A DNA stretch of 64,000 bases from Diprion similis. Lineage: Eukaryota > Arthropoda > Insecta > Hymenoptera > Diprionidae. Each line of letters begins with the position of its first letter. Position 1 is the first letter of the stretch. The stretch lies in contig NC_060112.1 in assembly GCF_021155765.1 (NCBI RefSeq), positions 20,274,001 through 20,338,000 on the forward strand, given 5' to 3'. The translations under genes were made by a program, and so were the position numbers. The notes under the pieces were generated by a model. That model had not been told where the DNA came from and did not search any database. It was given only the letters and a program-made list of their open reading frames with translations. Positions 1 through 12,660 of the stretch are shown here, one piece after another.

Positions 1-2330
1 AAAAAGAGTGTGTATAAGCGACCAGCAGGAATTCTGAGCTGGCAATTAGTACGTATAAAAGGATGCGGACAGCAAAAACGGGAAAAGCGACGCACGACTG
101 ACGGCTGAAAATGTTAATAACGCAAAACACATAGGTAGACTGGTCAGGTGCGTGCGTGCGGTGCAAAGGGTGCAAGATCCGTTTGTAGGTATAGGAACTC
201 GTCGAACATCACCATCGATATTGCGGAGTTCACCATAAATCGAGGATCTCAGACGAAATCTTAAACAACGGTGAAGAGAGAAGCGATTCGGGCTTTGGCT
301 CGTTTTTTGATTCCATCTTTATTTATCGAGAGTGACGATTTCTCGAATTCAGGAATTACAAGTCGAAATCGAGTTCTTCCCGGTACTAAGAATAGAGATT
401 ATTAGTCTTCTCTCCATCCGCGTTCACTCCACAGCTATTATATATATACCCGATTTGCTCTACGGTCGTTATACTTAAACACTATGCAGTGCTGTAAAAG
501 ATAGCCAATGCATATTCTCAACAATCGCTTGTCGTAACAAGTTCAACGGTTTCGCGAAATCCTTTACCCATAAATCTATGGAAATACTGGTGATGGTGGT
601 GGTGGTGATACGGGTTGATTAGTTAACCCGTCATCCTTCCAATGAACCGCAGCATTCTTGTACTTCACGAAGCGTCCTCGAACAGGATTTGTCTTCCCGT
701 AAAAGTATTCCGTTCAAGAATGGTCATTACAACATTGATGAATGCACCATTGCACTTTAAACCGTGCATTAGAGAAAGAAAAAGAAAAGAAAAGATAGTC
801 ACGCAATCAGTGAGCTTCGCAGACAACGGAGTGGAAAAGTGTGGAACGAAAAACACGAGTTAGTTACTTAACGGTAGGAGTAATTGCAAAGTATTTTTTG
901 CCACGGTGTAAGCCAATCATAGTAGATACAAGTAATGCAACATGCGAGAGTCGAGTTTCGGTCACTGAGCACCAAGAAGCTAAGCATTCCCAGGTGGGAT
1001 ACCCAAGTGTACGTGCGAATCGACTCGCCAAAGGGCTGCTGCAGCTCGGGTAAACTGCGAAGAAGAACCACGGCGTGAGGAATGGAAAGAGGTGAGTAAA
1101 AAGACGAGATCGCGATACTCGACTACACCTCGACACCTGCAGCATCACGACCTGGCGCTCTATCTTCCTGGCTGTAAAACGCATGGTGGGTACCTACTCT
1201 TAACGCATCTGACACATTGTCCGTTAACCGAAGCGAAGGACTATTGCAAGTAGATGCCTACTTTACCGACTTGTTAACCTACGGCTGTTCACTTTTCCGC
1301 ATTGCAAAGCGAGTTTAAAAATCACGTGATTCATCTTACCAAGATGATGCTTTCTAAAGTACTTTAAAAGTTTTCTTTAAAATTCAATATTTTTTCAGGG
1401 TAATATCCAACCTTTCCCGAATCTTTTCCACTGACTTTTACAAGTTTCCGAATTTACTTACATACAGAGTCTGAGGATCAGATGAAACTGAAGAAATCCC
1501 AGCGGTCTTTGAAAAAATTAGGACAATGAATTGAAAACTTGATCACGAACTGCAAACTGATGTGCAGTAAAGTGCCTCCAGTCCGTTAAACGGGAAATTA
1601 AAGTCGCAGGCGGCAATAGCGGAGGTTGCACCATAGCGAATTGATCTATGGAGGTACGAGTGGAACCGAGTCCACGCCTTGAGTTAACCGAGATTGTAGA
1701 GAACAATAGGCGGGGCCGTTCGGGTCGAGAACGATCGTTGAATCGGAAGATCGCTGATCGGCGGCTATCGGTTATATCGAGGGTATCGAAATTCAAAAAC
1801 AAACAACGCGATGGATGCACGCACGCACGCAGGCACGCACGCGCGATGCGTTCCAATATAGAAACACGACGATGGACTCGACAACGGTACCTGCCGTTTC
1901 GACGACGAAAGTACCTTGTACCAAAAATACAGCCCCTTTCCTGGAACCCCGATTACATCGCGATTAAATCAAGGGGCCGGACACGCGCGTCTCCACGTAT
2001 AGATTACCCATCCCAAGCACTGGGTGCATGCGAAGAAACTCAATTCGGTCCTGGTTCTGACCTTACGAGGTAGATACAAGCACCGTTTCTAAAACGAGGT
2101 TACGGGGAACACTCGACTGACTCTCTATTGAATTTGGAAAAATCTCTGTAGGTTTTACACGAAGAAGCACGAGTGCAATGATGTCGAACGACGATCCCTG
2201 CCACAAAGAAATCTATATCCGTCTATAAGGTATCTGTCTATATCCAGTGTTGTTTGACGAGAATAGAACGATGCGATGAAAGAGAATAATCTCGTGGTTT
2301 AGATTCGGTGTAAAAAATCGAGGATTCATT
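1..2330. other. Non-coding 5-prime segment, no recognised gene
   Basis: This stretch is less AT-rich than the DNA that follows and has open frames on both strands at about 1,520-2,070, but none resembles a known protein and they overlap each other, which fits low stop-codon density rather than coding. It holds a TATAAAAGG box at 54-62, a short GCAC repeat at 1,816-1,842 and many CpG steps. It could be a 5-prime flank or an intron of a gene outside the window. I see no splice-bounded exon I can defend. Confidence 0.4.
54..62 (+). promoter_or_regulatory. TATA-box-like motif
   Basis: The sequence TATAAAAGG is an excellent match to the metazoan TATA box. No initiator or downstream gene could be tied to it, so it may be chance in AT-rich DNA. 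Confidence 0.15.
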
Positions 2331-2735
2331 ATTCTTTTTGCATGCGGAACCGTACGGTAAAAAGGATTTTCACAGAGATGAATCGTCGGATGACGACGAC
2401 GACGACGACGACGCTGCTGATTCCGCAGTCGTTCACCTCGAGCGCATCTTTCAAGGACAAGAATTCATCTAGTAGATAAATGAAATCGCGCCAAGTTAAC
2501 TGGAAGTAAATATCACTGGGTGATCGTAACAAGCGAGATTTATTCAAGACTGGTCGAAAATTTTCCGAAGATCAGCTCACCTTGGCACTCGTGCCTGATA
2601 ACAATTCCTCAACAAAGTCCGAACACTGCACGCTTAATATTGCGATTCGTTCGTTGGAATGTCGGAAGAATCACCTGCGGATGACTCGCTGGAAGACAAA
2701 ACGCAGCCTCAGGCTGTCTAATGTATATCTATAAC

Positions 2736-2781
<46 letters not shown>

Positions 2782-2787
2782 TATATA
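2736..2787. repeat. TA microsatellite
   Basis: An almost uninterrupted TA dinucleotide tract with single C interruptions. Confidence 0.9.
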
Positions 2788-3344
2788 GGATAGTGAAAGA
2801 CTAGCGAAGTCACATTTTGCCAAACGCTGCCGGTGACGACTCTTTTAATTCCGCTCGATTAAACTGCATTATAATATAATGAGGGTTATAAAAGGAACCA
2901 CGACTGTCGAAGATGGCGATGATCGATAGAAGAAGCTGCGTAATTGGTCGCGTGTAACTGTGTTGGCCGGTCACTTCCGGTTTCGTAACCATCTCGATAT
3001 TCCGGCGTAATCACCGCGCCTCTCGCAAGGAAGTTGAAGAACGAAATCGTCCCGACAGGGAAAACTGCTCGACGACGCAATACTGACGCGTTTTCAGAGG
3101 TTTTTTGTTTTTTTCTTTTTCTTTCATCTACGGAGAAACTCAGGCGATAGCTTCGGGATTGTTTCTTATATCCACCGATGCAAGAATTCTAAATGGTATA
3201 ATAATGCAAGAAACGTAGTAGAGTTTCTTTCGATAAGAACCAACATATAGCTGCAGTAGCTGTATAGTTAGCCACAGCTGTGAAGTTGTACCGTCATCGC
3301 GAGGAGAAAACGGAAGAGAAGTAAAAAATGGCAGTGGAAAAGGT

Positions 3345-3423
3345 GGAGGAGGAGAAGGAGGAGGAGAAGGAAGAAGAAGATGACGATGAAGAAAATGAAG
3401 AAGAAGAAGAAGAAGAGGAAGAA
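3345..3423 (+). repeat. GGA/GAA purine tract
   Basis: About 79 bases that are nearly all purine, built from GGA, GAA and GAT triplets. The opposite strand gives a phenylalanine/leucine-rich open frame which I regard as a by-product of the repeat. Confidence 0.85.
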
Positions 3424-4608
3424 CTTAGGTGGTTGAGCACGTTCGTGAAAAAAAAACCACAACCTGCATCAGTCCACTGACCACATCTCCGTGAATCTTG
3501 ATAGAAAAATATATAGTTTACAGTTAATAGAGCTGACGATCATCCACGTCGTACTACTTGTTTAATCAAAATTCCATACCCGACTCTGAAAGAACCCGAT
3601 CGACTATGCAGTATTTCAAGTCAACGATTATTACAGGTCTTATAGGAGCCCATAACAACAGTTCACTTCGATTCGAAACAAGGTGAAAAAAACCAAAACG
3701 AATAACCGTGGCTAAAATATTGTTGTCATTTTTATTTTTTCCTTTTTTTCTTTTTTTTTTTCACGTATTCATCTCAAAAGTTTATCGGCAAATGACGTAT
3801 TTTCGTAATTCCCTTTTTATCATAAATTTCGCATATACAGTAAGTAAGTATAAGATAAAGATCCTCCGACGTAATGGCAGAAAATTCGAGACGGACACGC
3901 GCTACTCTTAGCCACAACTTCCGGTGCTCTTCCGGGGAGCAGCCGAGCGCGATGAACATCCGTATCCATCTCGAGGCTTTGATGCGTTACAGAGAGCCTA
4001 ATTAGGAGCATGGAGAGCATAAGGCTCGTTCTCTCGCTGTCTTCTCTTCAATCTTGTTCACGATAATAAATATACGCGTGCACACACACGTACCCACACA
4101 CATACACACAGAGTTTATAAACATGCCTACGCAGTTACGAGTCAAACAAGCATGTATGTAGGTGCATGAAAGCTTATTGTTCCTTATCGATATGCATTTT
4201 ATTTGATCACTCGAACAACACTGGGTTTCATTTAACAAAATACGACTCGCAATGATGCAATATTCACGTAGAAGATACCAACGCGTAGGGATAATCAGCG
4301 AGCAACAACGACCGGTTAACGGATGAAACAATTTTTCGGGGGACTTGTCTCATTAGCATTGGTAGCTTTAAGTCGGTGACATCATCACGTATTTAATAGC
4401 AGAAAAGGGATAAATCTATATGTAATCTAATCGAGCTTTGATAACTTGACCTTTTTCTCTTTTCAACTATGTACCTACATACTTGAATCACGAGGGATAA
4501 ATTAGGAGATCACGTGGTTATTTTTAATGTTGGAATGAAATTAATGGTGACGTCAAAATGATCATTGGACTTCCGGCTAGCTTATTTTCGGCACGAAATA
4601 AAATGCTA

Positions 4609-4670
4609 GTTCGGTTCTATAGGAAATATGTTACATAATTCATTGTCACATAATACCTATAGAATCGAAC
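4609..4670. other. Imperfect hairpin, pre-miRNA sized
   Basis: Arms GTTCGGTTCTATAGG (4,609-4,623) and CCTATAGAATCGAAC (4,656-4,670) pair at 14 of 15 positions, with a further ATGT/ACAT pairing inside, leaving a loop of roughly 16 nt. The size fits a microRNA precursor, but a small foldback element or chance is also possible. No known microRNA seed was recognised. Confidence 0.3.
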
Positions 4671-5400
4671 TTGGATTAATTAATTAACATTGGTCTACGT
4701 AGAAACGCATAATTTTTTGCAAATATAAATCCATGCATTTGAAGAATAAATGCCTTGAGAAAAAATAATTTACTGGATTATATAGACGATGAATTTCATA
4801 CCAAATATGCAAAGAACAAAACTCACTATTTACGACACCTTTGTTATAAAAAATCATCACTAAATTTCCGCACGAGACCAAATTTTGATTCAATCGATCT
4901 TCGTATATTTTCTTTTTTGTGTCATTTACTGCTCGGTTCTATCCGATCCGTATGTTTTATCCAAGCAAATAATATTAGAAAAAAGCTGATGTATCGTTTA
5001 TACAGCATTATTTCAAAACAAAAAAAAAAAAAAAAAAAAAAAAAAACATTTTACAAAAGTCCCGGTACAAAGCATGACCCAAACAACAAAAGTATTTTTA
5101 CACGTCAGCGTTTTCTATTAAACACAGAAGAAAAACTCTATCCTAAATGTTTTCATGCAGTTCATGAGTAAATTTTATCACAAGTGAAAAATTTCTCGAC
5201 GTTACGAATCGACGTAAGTAGTCACGTATTTTGCGCACGTGTCTGATGTCTGATTAAATTATTATAGCGGCACACACGCTGTAAATCCCTGCGCGTGTAA
5301 TAATTATTACACGTCACGTATATTATATATACATAGGCTGTGTAATATAATAATATGTCAAAGAAACGTGAATTGGTACACATGACTTCGGACACAGGCC

Positions 5401-8400
5401 GAAAAAAAGAAAAAAAAAAAAAAAAGAAAAATAATGGATGAAAACGAATCCGTTATATGTACCTATATACATAATACGTGTACGACAATAAATTACGTTA
5501 GACAGTTTATTTCCGTTGTAATTTGTGAGGTAAAATTTTTTTTTTTGCATTAATAAAAAGAAGAAAAAAAGAAACAAAAAAAAAACGATCGTTATAATCT
5601 TGCGTCGTTTCGTACAGTATTTATCCAATAAATACGTCATACGTTCACTTTGCACAGCGTGAAAAATTAGTCTGACGATATTTGACGGCGACGACGAAGA
5701 GAAGTTGGACAATGACCCCTTCTTCACGTTTCACAAGCGTCGTTTTAGTTCGTTATGTACACATGTGTACAAGTAGCTCGTGAAAGAACGGAGCGCTATT
5801 TTTGTTTTCATAATGCACGGTTAAATATATGCGGAAACCCGAAAGCTGCATAACCCGAGATGCGATTGAGAAGAAGCTAAATATTGAGATAAAAAAAAAA
5901 AAAACATAACGTCAACGTAAATTATGATACACAATTGCAAAAAAACTAATTAACAATATTTGGATCCCATTTCTTTCACAGTTTCTGACGAAAAAATATT
6001 ACATCGATTCAGTCATAATTCTGTGAACTAAATACTATAAAAATAACAATAATCCGTCGAATAAGAATAATTTCGAATAACGGTTTCAACGTGATTCAAA
6101 ACCTTATATTATGTATAATCGATCTCACGATCTTGAATATATAATAGTTGAACACGATAAAAGGATCTCACTTTTTGATAGCGAAATCGATGCAGTGTTT
6201 TGTTAATAGAAATTTGATCGACTGTGACCGATTCTAAAGGATAATCCAACAGTAAAATATCATCAACTTTCTAATAGTTTCAGTCAAACGTAACGTAAAC
6301 AATAATCGTGACACCGTCTAAACAATGTAACATCGGTAAGTTGATATTAGACAGATTCAACAATTTGTTGCTAATTTGTTGTCAACATTTTTCCCTAAGA
6401 ATCAATTCTGTTACCGAATTTTAAAATGTAAAATTAAACAACGAGGGCATATTTTGCAAAAATTATCGCTATTCTTATATTCTGAAATGAATTCCGATTG
6501 TTTTCAAATGGCCTGATCCGATGATCAGTTTGACATTGCACACTTTTGTATTACTGACTGCCGCATGAACAATCAGTCGAACTTTAGTCTGTGTGGAATA
6601 AAAACCTGCACTGCGGATGTCGTTGTAATTTCAAATTGTAACGATCCGTGAGAATTGGCAGAATTCCAAAACAGCGCGAGAACTTGAATCGAACAGAATT
6701 TTCGATAATATTTACGACTCGTTATCTGCGAATGAAAAACATCTCTGCCGCGTCTGCTTCACTTTTACATTATACTTATTGATTTGAATTTAGCCAAATC
6801 GTGAGACATTCATTCGATTCGAAAATCGACAAAATATTATAGTATTGAAAAATGATATTTCGATCTATGAAATAGAAAAAGAATAAATGTAAAAAAAATC
6901 CCTCAACAATTTCCCATCCAGAACATGACCTGACCTGTATTGAAAGGAGCGAGCGAAGTTAAAACTGCGATCGAAGAATTCTGGATGAGGGAATGAATTT
7001 AAAACTGAACGCTTATAACAAAAAAAAAAAAAATAAACTACAGAAAAATACAGTCTAAACGCCCGCTAGACTTGAAATAACAGAAAATAACGAAGCACAG
7101 AATCGAGTTAAAGTTTTCAATTATAATTAACATCATCGATCGAACTTCACAAACATTTTTCAAAATAAACTGAGATACGAATGATTGCTTTGACTTGGCT
7201 TTGACTTAAGAAGAGTAAAAAAAATTAAATAAATAAATAGGATAACGCAATCCTGATAAGGGCCTTATTACACCAAATCGCTTAGAAAAACTACCGCAAT
7301 CACATAAATTCATATATGTGGCCGAATAGGTGGGAGTGGCGACAGGTCTGACGTCACGCAATCACGTACACGCACGCCGAAGCATGATTCCGGTCGGTAT
7401 GATCATTTCCGCAGACCGCAATACCATCGGAGTTACCCTGCGAACGAGAAGTAAGAGGCAAAAAAAACGCGGGAATATGATCCATTCGAAATTTGAGATT
7501 TGAATATATTACCTTACAAGTGCATATTTTTATTGCACATATTCGCATATAGTCGAAATGAAAAAGAGATATTCTCAAAGTGAGGTGTTCGAAGTGCGTT
7601 TTTCAACTACATACTTTGATCTCGTATCTTTATGAAAGTTGTTAGAATTTTATTCTGGTAAATAAATGATGAAATTGACTAATTCAATACTTTGAAGGTT
7701 GTATTTGAATGTAATTTTACCAGTTTTTACTTGTAAATTTATTTACCTTTTCTCATCAGCGTAGAAACGAGATTATAAAATAATTTACCGAAACTAATGT
7801 GTTGTTTTTTCTTCTCTTTTTTTTTTTTTTAAGGAACATTTCGCAGACAACAGAAGACAAGCGATTAGCTCGGCTGTTTCACACTTTCTCGCTTTTTTAA
7901 CAATGCAGTACAATAGCTGCCATGCTGTTTGACATAACCTACAGAGCGAATCTTGTTGAGAAGAAAAAAAAAATTAAACCTCAGTGTACAGCTCTCTCGA
8001 CTTGTCAGTCGGTAGCGATTCCTCTCCGTGTATACATTAATCAAATTTTTTTTTTTCCAATTTTCTCTACTTCAACGTTTCTAATACAATTATACAATTA
8101 TACATAGTAGATTTTTTTTTTTTCTCACAACATAAATCTACTCTACAGCATAGAGTAAATTTAACTGGTAATCTGCATAGCACGAATCGTTCCACTTTGC
8201 GATCTTGTAACGCGGTTCAATATTCGTTGCGTAATTTATAAAAACGTTACAATTTTAACTGTGAGAATATTGTGAGTCTTGCAATTTCAGATGATAAATG
8301 ACAGCCTGCAGATTATTATATAGATTATAACAAAAATTATTAAAATCCGCTGTTTTTGATTAGATTGTTATGATTATGGTAATTTTTTTTTTTTTTTTTT

Positions 8401-9340
8401 TGCTTGTTTGTTTGTTGCTTACCGGATCCCCAGAAATTGTTTAAAAAACACCCGACAAATCTTACGTTACGGTATATTTATAAGATGCAACGTGTAATTT
8501 TTGACGAATATCCATTGTATGATGCTCATACGCATCAATTTTTATCCAATGTAAAGTGATATGTTTTGTAAAGTGGGGAAATAAAAAAAAAAAAATTCAG
8601 ACGACATCTCGAGATCTCCACGATGACGAGCTAGAAAAGATTTGATTCTAATGAAGAACGCCGGACTTTAATTATTTCGATCAGTTTTTTTCACTTTTTA
8701 TACCAAAACTGCGACCAATTCGTCCATCCTTAATGGAAAATCCTAAAGAGGGGGGGGGGGGGGGGGGGTATATATACCGCAATTGGAACGCCGTTGAAGA
8801 GCCAAGACGATGAACAGAGAAAGAGAGAAGGAGAGACAGCGTTCGATGCTGCGGAATCTGGACCAAGGTTTCATTTCCGTGTAGCCGCTGGGGAATCGCT
8901 AATTATACGGTCAACCTGTGCGGAGAGCACGAAAGGTCATGTATTAGGGATATATATCAAGTGTACAGTACGGTGAAAACAATGTCGGAACGAAAGAGTG
9001 AGGAAATAAGAAATTGACAAATGCAGCTGAAGTTAATGAAGTTGAATTGAATCCTCTCGATACAAAAACAAAAAAGATTAACGGATTTTGATCGTACTTT
9101 TTGTTTTCTTTTATTATTTCAGAAACTTGAAAAAAAAAAAAAAAAAATTATAAAAAAAATGTGAAGCAGCTGCATCTCACTTTCTAATCACAATAGATTT
9201 TACTTATTTACGACCCAGAATGTGTGGAAAAAATTGCAGAATTTAAAAAATGGTGTTTTTTCTGTTATCCCTTTTTTTACACAAAAATGATCGTCGCGCC
9301 AGCTGAAGGGGTAGCGAGAAAATTCTTGAAAAAAATTAGG
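5401..9340. other. AT-rich non-coding segment
   Basis: AT-rich sequence with many A and T runs and no open frame that looks like protein. A G19 run lies at 8,750-8,768. No gene, RNA gene or transposon ends could be identified. Confidence 0.5.
8750..8768 (+). repeat. Poly-G run
   Basis: Nineteen consecutive G residues in otherwise AT-rich DNA, followed directly by a TATATATA stretch. Confidence 0.9.

Positions 9341-9341
<1 letters not shown>

Positions 9342-9383
<42 letters not shown>
9342..9383 (+). repeat. Poly-T run
   Basis: Forty-two consecutive T residues. It could be the poly-A tail of a minus-strand retroposon, but the sequence upstream on that strand shows no recognisable retroposed gene. 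Confidence 0.9.
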
Positions 9384-9386
<3 letters not shown>

Positions 9387-9840
9387 TGAAGTCAATGCAA
9401 AAAAAAAGTTATGCACTGACCTGATGACCCGAGGGAAATGACTCGTCGATTTCACTTGAAATACCCGGTATATTATAGATAATACTATACAGTGTGATGC
9501 GAATTGTAAAATATGCGGCTGCATAATAAAAGTTGATAGTATATATAGATATGCAGCGAAAGGTGCTGGAGGGTGATAAACTTGATCGTGATTCAGCGAT
9601 GGAGAGCAGAGCATACTGTATGTGAAAATATATCACCATCGCCAGAGTCGTAAAACGTATGGCGACTAAAGATTCCACGCAGCTACATAAACCTCAAGAG
9701 GCTCAAGCACCGTCGTCGTGTATCAACCGGTGGAGAAAAAAATCGAATGAATAAATTGTGAATGAAAATAAATAACATTGAGTCATTATATCCCAGTAAG
9801 AAGCGTCTTTCGTCTTTGCTTCTTTCCCTTCTTCGTTTTA

Positions 9841-9862
9841 TTCATTCATTCATTCATTCATT
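9841..9862 (+). repeat. TTCA tetranucleotide repeat
   Basis: About five perfect TTCA units, followed by decayed ATTAATTC units. Confidence 0.8.
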
Positions 9863-9869
9863 AATTCAT

Positions 9870-12340
9870 TAATTTATTTCATTTGTATATAAACACTGTA
9901 AAGAGCTGACCGAAATTTAATTACGAGATGAATCTTCGTGTATATATTTATAACGGATGCAATTAAGCTTGTGCAAATTCATTTATATATGCAAATATAC
10001 GCATATTTATATATTAGACAATATTACTAAACAATATTTGAGTAAATTATATTGTTAATTAAAATCAGGTTTCACCTGCACCGAAATACACTTAAATTCA
10101 GGTGACGTGTAGGTATATTTATCGTTTAATTTTTTTTCATTCTTCTTCGATAACAAAGTAAAAAAAATTTGACATAAAAAAAAGCAGATAAACCAAACTC
10201 CTTCAAAAAAGAAAAAAAAAAAAAAAAAAATTAAACAAACAAAAAACCAAAGACATCCAGGCGAACCGGGTGACCAGTTACAACGCGTCACAAGCACCCT
10301 CCATACGTGTGTAAGAATTGACGTATATTATATATGTAATATGGGAATGCCATGGAACACGAGACGAGGATGTGGATGGATGAGTAGGTAGGTACACGGA
10401 TGAACACCGCGGGATGAAGAAGCGGTGTAAATATGCGTAATACCCAGAGTTCCCAGTGCAACTAGACACCTTGAATAAATATCAAATGAAATAGAAACGA
10501 GAGAATAACTTTCCCATGTCGATTTTTCCCCTACGCGGTAAAGAGAACAAAAGATAAAAAAAAAAACAAAAAAAAACAATTACTCATTCAGCAGCAGAAT
10601 CATCTGCATGGCACTGCGCGTAAATCGTCTGCAGCATATACAGGGTGGCCAATTTTAATTGCCCCAGGTGAAAATCTCGAAAACTAAAAGAGATACAAGA
10701 AGAAAAAGTTTAATACAAAACTTGAAGGAGGGGAAATAATGGCGATACGTGTCGACTTGTGGATTTTACAACTTACGAGATCTTGCAAGTAACTTTGGAT
10801 TTTTAACAGGGAACACGTATTTTGGATATGAGCAACTGATAGCGAGATTGAATAGTTATTCGAATAAGCAACGAATAAAACAAAAATTGCTAGTTTTCGA
10901 GATATTCGTTTGGGGTAGTTAAAACGGACCACCCTGTATATCTAATTTATTATCGATCAATTATACCTAAGCCTTGCAGTTTTCTAAATTTGTCGATAAT
11001 TCTGAATATAAAGACTGTCCAGTTGTATTGTATAAATGTAATAAAAATTGTCGGAGATTCTCTCTGTAAGTAATATAACATTGTTTGTTATTTTATTTTT
11101 TTCTCGTCATTCTTTGAATTCGATAAGGGAACTCGACTATCCGGATACTGTAATACAGCATAGGTTACACAAAATTATACCTGTTATCACCACCGTCTAT
11201 CGAATATACTAGCGTTATATACTCGTAAATATCGAAATGCAAAGAGGAATACTATACACTTTATATCCGTGTGATAAAAACGAGTCAACGATTCGTTGAT
11301 CTTGTGCCACGCGTTATAAACGTGTGATAAAATCCATAAAGACGACGACGATTACAGGATGGAATAACGCCTAACAGTTTACTTAAAACGGGTCTTCAAA
11401 CGATATTGAAATAGCGAGTATAGAAACGAGGATGAGAAGAGGCTAAATGAAGGATTTGATTTGCAAACTACAGAAACACGGAAGTATACTTATAATATTT
11501 ATACACTTAATTTGTCGATGCAGTGAACCGTTCTTCTACATTCGCAGCTTTTTATCATTGCAATAATGATGGCAATGATAAATATCGATGCAAACGACGA
11601 TCGCATTACATAAGTAAGCTTCAATTTATACCTACCATTCGCGTAACAGTTCGTTAACACCGTCCAGCTAAATGAATTAATTTCTATCGCTAGTAGAATA
11701 TAGATATACATATATATACATATATATATATATACATATATGCATATATAATGAATAATAGATATAAGGAAGGCTGCAGGGTGCGCCGCAAAACCTCGAG
11801 CCAATTTATTAAACTGGTTTTTAACACACGAAAATCGTCGAACGCGTTGTTATCGATGTAAGTATGCAACCTACACGCTTTCGAGAGAAAGGCTTGGTAT
11901 AGACCAACATATAGAATCGAGATCTTTGAACGTTCGTAGAGCTATTAGGTACCTCATACTATAACATCACATTCATAGAACTGCCAGAAATTTTGCTCGC
12001 GGTAAATTTCCAACGTTATTTACGTGTAGGTATGTATATATATACATGTAACTCTTCGAACCCGGAATTACAATCTCGATACATCGACTCTACATATTTG
12101 GATGTTAGGAGAAACATTCTTGAAAATTAGTCATGTTGTGTGAATTGATCAGATCGTCAATCATTCGTTAATAATTTTTTCAATAATTCCGAGTAAATAT
12201 ATTTCCTCCCCTTCGATAAGCTGTAATCAAGTCTTCAATGAACTCCGTTAAACGTTGTTCCTTCCTCCCTCTTTCCAACCACACAATGATCGAACCCCCG
12301 TTCTTATAGATATATATTTATATGCAGGTATTCCTCGGTG
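9870..12340. other. Non-coding segment with one MITE
   Basis: Apart from the terminal-inverted-repeat element at 10,639-10,938 and a TA-rich tract at about 11,699-11,752, I see no structure and no coding exon. Confidence 0.45.
10639..10938. mobile_element. Mariner-like MITE with long inverted ends
   Basis: A 300-bp element bounded by TACAGGGTGG on the left and CCACCCTGTA on the right. The inverted ends match imperfectly over about 48 bp, through a shared ATCTCGAAAACTA. A TA dinucleotide flanks each end (10,637-10,638 and 10,939-10,940), as expected for Tc1/mariner target-site duplication, though the flanks are TA-rich. The interior has no transposase, so it is non-autonomous. The superfamily call rests on the TA flanks only. 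Confidence 0.75.
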
Positions 12341-12369
12341 TTCGAATAAAGTTAAATAATCTTTAAGGG

Positions 12370-12660
12370 TTTGATCGCTGCGTCTGATAAGAGAGAATCT
12401 ACCAGCGTTGTCTGGGGTTTAATTAGCCCCAAGAACAAGTGCTGGAATTTGTCTGGCTCGTCGTCTGGTCTAATTCCATTCACCGAGCGCCACCTACTCG
12501 CGAATGGCGCAAGTTGGATAGGCACTTTAAGCGGAGACTTTAACAACAGTCAACAGACGAGAGGTAACAGTCTCCTTCCTTCTAATTCCGCATGCCATTG
12601 CAATTCGTCGGATTACTTGCCGCAGCTGCAATTATGCCAAATTGCCGAGATTAATTGAAC
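12370..12660. promoter_or_regulatory. Candidate conserved non-coding element or enhancer
   Basis: A GC-richer island of about 290 bp in AT-rich surroundings. It contains a GGATTA site (12,610-12,615), an E-box CAGCTG (12,623-12,628) and an adjoining CAATTA (12,629-12,634), a combination typical of homeodomain plus bHLH enhancers. Both strands are open for 60 to 95 codons, without similarity I recognise and without clear splice sites, so coding cannot be excluded. Confidence 0.25.

Larger units (their letters stand above)
2331..5400. other. Non-coding, simple-repeat-rich segment
   Basis: Contains a GAC trinucleotide run (2,392-2,413), a TA dinucleotide tract (about 2,736-2,787), a purine-rich GGA/GAA tract (3,345-3,423), an A26 run (5,021-5,046) and an imperfect hairpin at 4,609-4,670. 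Open frames here are lysine- or phenylalanine-rich products of the homopolymers. No gene seen. Confidence 0.5.

Noticed and set aside
1648-2073. 141-codon open frame, arginine-rich
   Set aside because: Overlaps a 112-codon open frame on the other strand and a GCAC repeat; no recognisable motif.
4755-5171. 138-codon open frame
   Set aside because: Lysine run comes from the A26 tract, composition is AT-driven and there is no similarity to known proteins.
9342-9383. T42 run as tail of a retroposed gene
   Set aside because: The adjoining minus-strand sequence shows no gene similarity and no flanking direct repeat that I can see.
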